In this document: positions 55,841-64,000 of the stretch, in pieces | How positions within the stretch are numbered: the first letter of the stretch is position 1 | Layout of the letters: the number at the start of each line of letters is the position of its first letter | DNA from: Isoetes taiwanensis | Lineage: Eukaryota; Streptophyta; Lycopodiopsida; Isoetales; Isoetaceae | Assembly (NCBI GenBank): GCA_021234155.1 | Contig: JAJEKV010000038.1 | Location: 9,408,478-9,472,477 of the forward strand | Length of the DNA: 64,000 bases | Direction of reading: 5' to 3' | Notes under the pieces: generated by a model | Seen by the model: only the letters and a program-made list of their open reading frames with translations | Databases searched by the model: none | Told to the model about the DNA's origin: nothing | Made by a program: the position numbers and the translations under genes

Positions 55841-58800
55841 TAAACGAGAACTAAATTAAATAAATCCGATGCCTTAGCTTCTTTTTAGTGAGGGCCAAGT
55901 GGAAAGGTCAGCAATGATAAAGTATGAGTTGAAATAGGCATTAAAGGCATCTGTGGAGCCAAAGTATTGGTCAAGGGGCCAATTATTGTAATGCTTGGTC
56001 GGAACATGTCCTTTGTCCTCGGAAAAGAATCAGCGATTGATCCATAAAAGATCGGCCGGTAGCTTATGGTACGTGATGCGGTGTTAATAACCCTCTTGAT
56101 AAGTGAGCCTGCGTAGGGGAGATAGAGATTATTGGTGCGATAAAATTTCCTGGCAATGGATCACGGATAACCTCCACACTTAAAATATACTTGCCCACAA
56201 ATCGCTTTACGCTCTCCTTCTTGTACCTCATATGTCCTCTTTCCGCCGGAAATGACTCCATTGAAGTGGCAATGTCATTTTCATGACTTTTTGATCGAGA
56301 TCTCTATTTGAAAGGTGAGTTCTTTGTTATCAAATTTATTGCTTCCTTCTCCTGCGTAAGAAATTAAGGTACTCTGGGATCATGAGGAAAGAAATAAGTT
56401 AGAGTCCACAACATTTAAATTTGGAAACAAACAAATCATAGTGACCCCTATACAAACCATAGTCTTCCATTTTACTGTCAAAATTAGCTCCAAATTTCTT
56501 TTTTATGCTTTGTAGCAATAGTCTCAAATCAAAGCTGAAAGTGCAATTTTATCGAGAGAAGAAGATGGACACATTCTTTTTTACCATATAACACCCAATT
56601 CCTTGCTTTCCAAATGTTCCAAAGGCCGATATTAATAATTGAATTGACAAATTTATCATCATGATTCATAGGGACATAAGATCCCCATTAATTTCAATCC
56701 CAAGTGTGAGAGAACCAAGACCGAGAAACCATTGAAGTGCTGCAAAAGAAAATATGATGCATGTCCTCGGGCACAGTACAAGCTAAAGGACAGTGCTTGA
56801 AATATTAGGGTTTCTTCTAGACATGGAGACCAGATTATTTAGGCGCCATTAGCAATGAGCAGGATGGCTCCTGCTTGAGATTTTTAGGAGGGACAGCCAG
56901 AATGCAGGACATTATGCAACATTTCTTTGGTGGTCATAACTAGCCAGGCCATTTTCAACATGGCTTTGCACCCATCATGTGGAGGTCCTTAGCATTGTAA
57001 GAAGCATTTTTCACTTTGTAATCTCCTTTTTTCATTTACCCTCAGTCACGTTTTCCGAGTTGTGGGGATGGTTTGGGAAGGAAGGGTTTAATGATAGAAT
57101 AAATTTTTCTTATCGGATGAAGTGCACTCTAATAATACCTTTCAATCTAGTCAAGAAAATGATTCGCTGCATTTTCAAAACATATCTCTGATACTCTGTA
57201 ACTAAACCAGCCCTCATGCCGTTTCTTATGAATTAAGGATGCTTGATGCTTAAAACGGGGAGAATTATGCTTTCGATCATGATGGGGTTCGAGGAAAGAT
57301 TGGCTTTGTGACGTAGAAGCTCATCTCTTTTTAATGAGTAGAGTGGAGAATGGCATTCAAGCCTTGATGAGATTGTATAAGAGGGAATCTTTTGGGACTG
57401 GTTTTGAGTTAACGATCTTTTGAGAATGAGGTATGAGATCTTTGGCCCGAGGGGGTGACCACAAGGGTGACCTAGAGAAATCAATACGATAAAGATATAG
57501 CGGAGATTGATTCCCATGTATTTATTTCCAAATGAGTTTTGCGGCCAAAGGGTGTGAGCTTGTGTAAGATTCTTGCAACTAAACCTCGAGATACTTTAGA
57601 CTTGCATATAGAATTCAATTAACCAAATGACTTCCCTTCGGATGAAGTTTCTAATTATCTTTTCAAGCTCCAAATAGACATATTTGGGAGCTACTAGGCG
57701 ATTGGAAGTAGACATGAGAACTAATGATAGTTCTACTGCTTGAGAGGAAGATAATTCCCATAGTTCAATTTCAACTTCTTTTTGATACGAGAATAATAGG
57801 GTCCCAGAGAGACCTTTGGTGCTATGGTTCAAAGCTATAGGCAATCCCAATAATTTAGTTGCATGATTAGTAGGGAAGGACATTGTTAATACCAGCTAGA
57901 ACTGGAGTATTGGGGTCACCAATGATCATACTCTTATAAAGGTAGAATTTGGATACGGGGAAGCTGTGAAAATTGTCTTAAGATCTTAGAAATAGATTGA
58001 TATTATGAAGGTAGAGGCATCAAAAGGAAGGGAAAAGGTATCATCCATATTGCTTAGAATGGATACATGCTATCATCGAGAATTTGGGAGTTTTAAGCTT
58101 TCAAGCTGGCTGATGATACGATAATGGGGAATACTTTCGTTGGAGTTAAATGACCACAAAGAAGAAGAAAGATAAGGGGCTAGGGGACATCCTTGTCTTA
58201 CTCCACAAGAGAGGAAAAGAAGCCCGGAAAGGGACACCATTGATGAAAACCGTGAGAGTGGACCTAGAGTTTAAGCCATGTATTAGATTCATGAATTTGG
58301 GGTGGAAACCAATTTTAGACATGGCAAAATCTAAGAAATCCCACCTCCTTTGAATCCAAAAGCTCTTTTGAAATCCGGCTTGAGAAGAATGCAGTTTTGA
58401 TTTGAGATTTTCATTCCAATCTTGAGACCTTCCATAGCAGCCACATAATTATCTAAGATATATCTATTTGGAAGGAAGGCTGACTGGTTTTGACTAATGT
58501 TCCTTTGAAGGAAGCTTTTGATTCTCGGGACAATGATCTTATACGAGCTTGTAAGTGGTATTTGTGAGATAGGTCTCGATCCACGAAACTTGAAGGATGA
58601 TCAATATAGGAATCAAAGAGATAAAGCCACTTTGGAAGTGAAGGATCACGAGATGATTATCATTCGAGAGAGAGGCATGAACAAAGGGAAATAACATCAG
58701 TTTTTGAGTATATCCCCGAACTTGATGTAAACCTGTACGGGAGGCCATCGGTCGAGATTTGCCTTTCTTTGAAGGAATTGAGATCTCATAAATCTCATTT

Positions 58801-61800
58801 TGAGATGGAATGGCTGATGTAGCATCATCCATGATTTCACTAGGATTAGGAAGAATAGAATCCACCGGTGGAGATAAACTCTGGTACAGCTTACGGGGGT
58901 CATGTTGGGAGGAATTGGCTTGTCACTAAAGATATCATATGCGCCCTTGAAAAATTTGCAATTTGAATGAGTACTATAAATATTACCTTGATCATCAGCC
59001 GGTCGGCAATGGAGTTTCTAAGAACCTACCTCTTTGCAACCTGAAGAAAGAATTTTGAGGGCAGTCCATATCATTAGGTATGCTTAATTTTACATCTAAT
59101 AAGCTGAACCCTTAGCTTCCATTTCCTCAATATTCTTAATTCTTCTCTCTAAAATTTCCTCCCCTACATGAAGATTATAGTTAGGATCATTTTGAAGAAG
59201 AGACTTTGATATCCCTTCATATACACGAGAGCTGATTTTTTTTCTCCTTACTTCTCTCCTCCTTGATAATTTTTTAGACCAATTTTAATCCACCCTTTGA
59301 TTTGTTTTGATCTTGGAGTAGAAGCATTTCATAGAGGGAATTTGATTACCGACAACCACACTTGAATTATTGGAGAGAGTCTCATAAAAGGATCACGAGA
59401 TTGAGGAAGCCGAGAATTTCTCATTCTCCGGTAGAGATAGATTGAACTTGTAAAGGCGTGCTCCTTCTCTTTTAATGTTGATGACATGTATGAGGTATGA
59501 AGAGGTGAGTGATGATGAGAAATGGAAGTTCCTTCATCACTTGTAACATAGCTATTATCGAGGAAGAGAATTTTGCCGGATGGGTTGGAGACATAAAATC
59601 TGTCAGTCTGAAGAAACTCTTGCTTTATCCTTTTGTTTGTTGACCAAGTACTTATGGTTAGCGATAGAGGGAGGGATATAGATTAGATTATTATCAATGA
59701 TAAAGAGTATCCCAATTCTCCCTTTAGAGTTACGGACATATTGATTTTATTTCCCGAGTTTAAAATCCCAGATGGGTATTGTTGAAATCACAGTAATGAC
59801 TCCAATTTTCAGAAGATTGAGAATCCAGCCGGGAATTCAATTTAGCCCCTGAGTGGTTCTCTATCTTTGGGTGAGGTAGGAGCATAGACATTGATGATGC
59901 CAAATGCAGGTTAAGCTGAGCAAAATCAAGGCTTGAGCTCTTGAGAACATTATATAAAAGGAAAGAGTGATTGATATCTTTTTTTCCAGATAATGGCCAT
60001 TCCACCACTTGCTCCGGATGAAATTTGATCCAAATGGAAGCGGAAGTTAGAGTAAAATCCACTCCCTAAGTTACTACATTGAAAGGAGAGGGAAGTTTGA
60101 AGTTCTTGGAGGGATAATGATGTCCGGCATTATATTGCCTAATTTGAGCAATAGCTCTTCTCCTTTTTAGAGGCCTTTGATACCTCTAAGATTCCAAGAG
60201 GAGAATCTTCATATCAATGAGAGAAGAAGAGGGAGACAATAATAAGAAAAAGAGAAGGATCTATAGCTAATCTTTACGGATTTTCTTTTACTCTAGTGTT
60301 ACATTTGGAGTTTATTGAAACAGATAATACACATCATTTTTAATCCTATCACTTTTCACGGCAGTTTTTTCATAGGTTGGGACTTAATATGCACCTGCAA
60401 AGGATAAATTACTAAGATTTTCATTTTAAGTATTCTTCTTTGTCGGTTCCTTATCACTCCCATAACCCTCACTATCCGAATAATGGAACAACCCACGGGT
60501 AGAAATGAAACATAAATTTTTGCACATAATTGTTTAAAGGAGCAGAATTAAGAACTTGCCTGGAGATTTGCTTTCTCTTGAAGCTCCATGTTTTGTATAT
60601 ATCCTCAGAATTAATAGGGAACAAGGATCAACCACAAAGTCATTATCCTTCTTTGTTTCTTGTGCATCTGAAGTATGATATATGATTTTGCGAGAGAGGC
60701 CATCGATCAATAAACTTGTTGGATATATTCAAAGGAGGGCTGCAAGGACTTGCCTACCACTTGAAGTCAGGTCAATTAAGGAAGCAATTCTAGCGGTGTT
60801 GGTATCCATTTGGGGGATATGGGCGGTGAGCATTTTTTTTTGAGGAGTGCGAGATGAGGGGCAAATATGAGGAAGAAGCACATACACCTTGCTTTTATTT
60901 AGTCGGGATCTAGATTACTATTGTGAGGTCAGATAATACTACGAAAAGGATTTGAAGTGTTGACTTGCGGGTTGTCTTCTTCTTTGTGCTAACTCTTGAG
61001 TCAAAGTCTTGATGGTTTGACTTGAAGCTAGCGGCTAGATGAGGATCCTTTTTATCTCATTTGATTTGTTGTTGCTTTGCTGATTCAATCTTCTTTGTTA
61101 AGGGAAACTTTTTAGTTGTGAGTTCACCTGATGATTTGAATTAATTTGGAACTTTCTGCTTTGTCTCGAGATTTCATATCTAATGACCCACTCTTCTTTA
61201 CATTTTTGAGTTAAGGTAATCATAAGATTATATGAGCATTGAGCTTTCCCTTTAGCCTCTTTAATTATTTCACTTTCCAGTGAAATTTAACTTGTTGTGG
61301 CTTCCGGGCAGCTTTTCCCAATCACATTCCTTTAACTAGCAGCTTGAGGCTCACCCCATAGTTAGAGGCATATTATAATTTGTGTTATTTGTGTGTGCAA
61401 TTTCACACCCTTTGTCTCTGCCTCTTTTCCTCATCTCTAGGCGCCTTATTTTTGAGATTCTCTTATAGCTACCATTTACTTTAGTCCACTTGAGGCCTGT
61501 CACTTTTCGGCAGCCTGCAGATTGAGTATCCTTGCAGAAATTTTCCTTTGGCAAAGTGATGATCATATGATTTACGTCGCTTGCTTTTCCTCGGGATCCT
61601 TTTGAATATAAACCTTGTTTTTTTGAGAATTTGAGTTTCTTGAGTCACGAGATCCATGTTACTTGATCTGTCAATTTTGAGGATCTTGTGTTGAAATTTT
61701 TGCAATCAGTGTATCGAGGAAATGCACAATGAAAGCATTTGACATGTTGAGCAAACGGACCATCTAAAGGTTTAGTGAGATTCAAAACCAAGGCATCATG

Positions 61801-62700
61801 AATGGTATGGAAAAGGGGTATTTCCTTGGAAGGAATCCAAGCTGAACAAAGCTTACGGGAGTTTTGGCGAGGGAATATTCGATAGATATATAAGTTCCAA
61901 CTGAATTGAACAAAAGTTTAAAGCACTCTTCATCCCAATAAATTGGATTGAGACCAAAAGAATGTGGAAGCCGATACCTGATTATTCATTTTGATCAATG
62001 TCAAGCTTAGGATGCCATTTGAGGAAAGACAATTGAGAAGTATCATAGGTCATAGGAGTCCATAATTGAGGGGAAAAGAAATTTGCTGCTCTGGGATTCC
62101 ACATTCAAGCATAATGTAGGTAGTTAAATGATAGATAGCTTCGAATTAGGATTCCGCTTGTTGAGGAGGTGAGAAGGAAGGCCCACAATTTTTCAAGCTT
62201 AACTCCATTTTTGAACTTTGATTCTGTGAGAATTTGAAGAGCATCTATTTTTTGGATACTGCTTGAGGTAGATTCAAGAAAATACCTTGATAAATGTTCA
62301 TTTTCGCTCTTTAAAGATGTAAGATTCTGCAAATGCGGCTTGAGTCTTTCATCCGGTTAGATTGTCGGGAGCCTCACGGGAATCTCTTGCAACACCATAT
62401 GGAATAGAATTTGAGTAGCGGGGTTAGGTTGGGGAGAGGCATACTTTATGATCGAGGTCGGCTGAGACAAATTGTCCCAATGAGGAACATCATGGGAATG
62501 GGATCGTCCATAGCGAGGAGGCGAGTAGTAAATTATCAAAATTACCAAAGAAGGATGGTATCCAGTGATTTTTGGTAAGGAAATCAATTTAGGAAGAATG
62601 GCCGGATCTCGTCCGGAAGGAAATTTGGAAGGTCTTGTAGTCTCGTGAGAAAAGAAGAGCTAAATGTTTTAGGGTTTTAGGAAAATTTGAGACAAATTTG
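55841..62700 (-). pseudogene. LINE retrotransposon 2 (L1-like; ORF1, endonuclease, RT, zf-RVT), decayed
   Basis: Minus strand. ORF1-like part (about 62.6-61.3 kb) includes VGTYISIEYSLAKTPVSFVQ (about 61880) and a zinc-knuckle-like CFHCAFPRYTDCKNF (about 61720-61676), as in DUF4283-type ORF1 proteins. Endonuclease: MKILLLE..RGIKGL..KRRRAIAQIRQYN (from about 60213), and ENWSHYCDFN (59763-59795, the GDFN motif). RT: RPMASRTGLHQ and TTYKLV (58750-58545), IISKIL-like VPRIKSF, QNQSAFLPNRYILDNYV (about 58470), LKPDFKRAFGF (about 58390), FINGVPFRASF, GVRQGCPLAPYL (about 58190), NMDDTFSLPF (about 58025-58056; catalytic DD). zf-RVT: LPTKNLKQ and a CP..PEDMHHIFF pattern (about 56880-56760). Sequence differs from LINE 1, so it is another family. 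Ends approximate; many frameshifts. Confidence 0.85.
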
Positions 62701-64000
62701 CGACAAATTGAGGGAGGAACAACAAAGTTCATGCAAAATTTTTTGTTTCAGTGAAGAAAGGGGAAAAGTGCTTGAAGCGGGGATATGAAACCATTGGAAT
62801 GAAACAAAATTAAGCTAAGATGATACGAGGGAGCTAACATGCTTTGTAGAATTGATTGCAAAAGAGATCCACATACAATTCAAAGAAATTTAAGGAGAAA
62901 TTCCTTCAAATTGGTACGATCTTGAGAATAAGCTGCATGCGTCCGGCAATGTCCGGCGTCGCGTGTGGGAGCACAGAAGATGTCCCACTGTTGGACCCAT
63001 TGCATTGAACCCACAAATTCCTCTAGCCAAGGCCCGATGATTTGAACCTCGAACTCAATCTTTGCCAAGGCACAAAGTGGTCAGGAAGAAACAAATTGTC
63101 AGGAAAAACCTTTGAATAATCGAAGGCTCCCAGATCGATGTAATAGGGCCATTTAGAAATCCACGCGAGATTCTATCTTTCTCTCTTATAATTGTGAAAG
63201 CAGAGGGTTTCCATAAAATTCAGGAATGAAGAAGAACCACTGACTTCATAAGTATATCAAAGCGAGTCAAATTGTAGATCACAGGCGTGAGGACTGGCTA
63301 AAGCTACCCTTCTACTGAGAGGCGTGGGGATGCGTCCCGGTAGAGTGAGCGGATCACGGAGAGTTCAAAATTTTTCCCATGTTTCATCCAAAAATTGTAA
63401 TAAGAAAAAGCGGGAAAAGGGCAAAAATCAAGAAATTGGTAGCTCCCATTTTTCCTGGAAATCCCGCAAATCTCTTCAGTTTTATTGCTGCAGCGTAGGA
63501 GCTTTCCCTTTTCCTCTTTTTTTTTGAGCTTTCCTGGGGTTTGCGCAATTTCTAGCTCTTTGTACTTTGCATGCTTTGGTTTCGCCCCGTACGGCTATGA
63601 GGTAGCCATAACTGGCCTGCTAAGTTTCTTTGCTCTTAGGAACCTCCATCACGTTTCCCTCAGTACTAGCGAAGGTGATGATTTGTGATCTTCCTCCATG
63701 ATTACTCAGGGACTCGCTTGTGGCCGGAAGTCTGCGTATTAGGCATGACTGTCTATTCCATTGCTGGGGCTTTCCATTTGGTCGGTGAGTGGCTAATTTA
63801 TCCACGGTGCGGCGGTTTTGCGGGCTTGAGGCTTGCGATGCTCACAATAGCTGAATGGGAGTGCCGGAAGGATGGCCTCCTGCCTCATCTCTCCTCTCTC
63901 CTCCTTGCTTCAAGCCAGCCACCGGGGGCATCTTTTGTCCCATCTGCTCAGGACGCGGTTATGCTGGGTTTTACCACTGTCAGGCTGCAGCCCGTGTTTT
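62701..64000. other. Unassigned right edge
   Basis: 62701-63200 may hold the 5' leader of LINE 2. A plus frame at 63485-63688 has a hydrophobic N-terminus (LSFPGVCAISSSLYFACFGF) and could be a signal-anchor-like peptide, but no family is recognised and it may continue outside any gene. The last 200 bases are more GC-rich and open at the window edge. Confidence 0.35.

Overview
The window looks like intergenic or heterochromatic plant nuclear DNA, AT-rich and full of old transposable elements. I found no intact protein-coding host gene. Plant origin is supported by a NIP-type aquaporin fragment, a plant-style PPR pseudogene, spliced exons with GT/AG borders, Ty3/gypsy, LINE and Helitron elements, and telobox-like sequence. 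The style of the PPR, the pogo-type transposase and the amino-methyltransferase-like pseudogene make a fern or other seed-free plant my best guess, but this is inference. Nearly every coding trace is broken by stops and frameshifts. The long open frames over 23.4-25.1 kb are artefacts of a purine-only strand.

Layout. 1-5.2 kb: low-information DNA with a perfect 25-bp palindrome, local duplications, an aquaporin (NIP5/6-like) exon pair, and a plus-strand Helitron 3' end at 5166 that abuts a tRNA-type SINE. 5.6-16.8 kb: an 11.2-kb minus-strand Helitron whose two ends match those of a second Helitron at 19.87-21.91 kb. It carries a decayed pogo/Tigger-like transposase (7.4-10.1 kb), two well-preserved exons of the CAAX protease STE24 (12.0-12.5 kb), a diverged satellite, and a first-exon candidate near its 5' end.

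18.6-45.1 kb: a pair of roughly 1.45-kb LTRs flanks one set of minus-strand Ty3/gypsy domains: gag zinc knuckle, protease DTGST, RT, RNase H, integrase and C-terminal domain. I read this as one old gypsy element expanded by nested insertions: a 2.04-kb Helitron in the left LTR, a roughly 9.75-kb inverted-repeat-bounded block (29.47-39.23 kb), and inside that block a minus-strand LINE (about 32.1-38.1 kb) sitting between copies of a TCTCGACT palindromic minisatellite.

45.1-64 kb: a PPR pseudogene (47.3-48.8 kb), a second SINE copy (50.7 kb), a minus-strand pseudogene with DNA amino-methyltransferase motifs (about 52.4-55.0 kb) invaded by GTGTATTC/GAATACAC palindromes, a CTAT microsatellite, and a second, different minus-strand LINE (about 55.9-62.7 kb).

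The strongest evidence in the window is internal. Comparing the two LTRs gives the filled and empty sites of a Helitron insertion at single-base precision, and that defines the family ends used to call the larger Helitron. The least expected content is the methyltransferase-like pseudogene.
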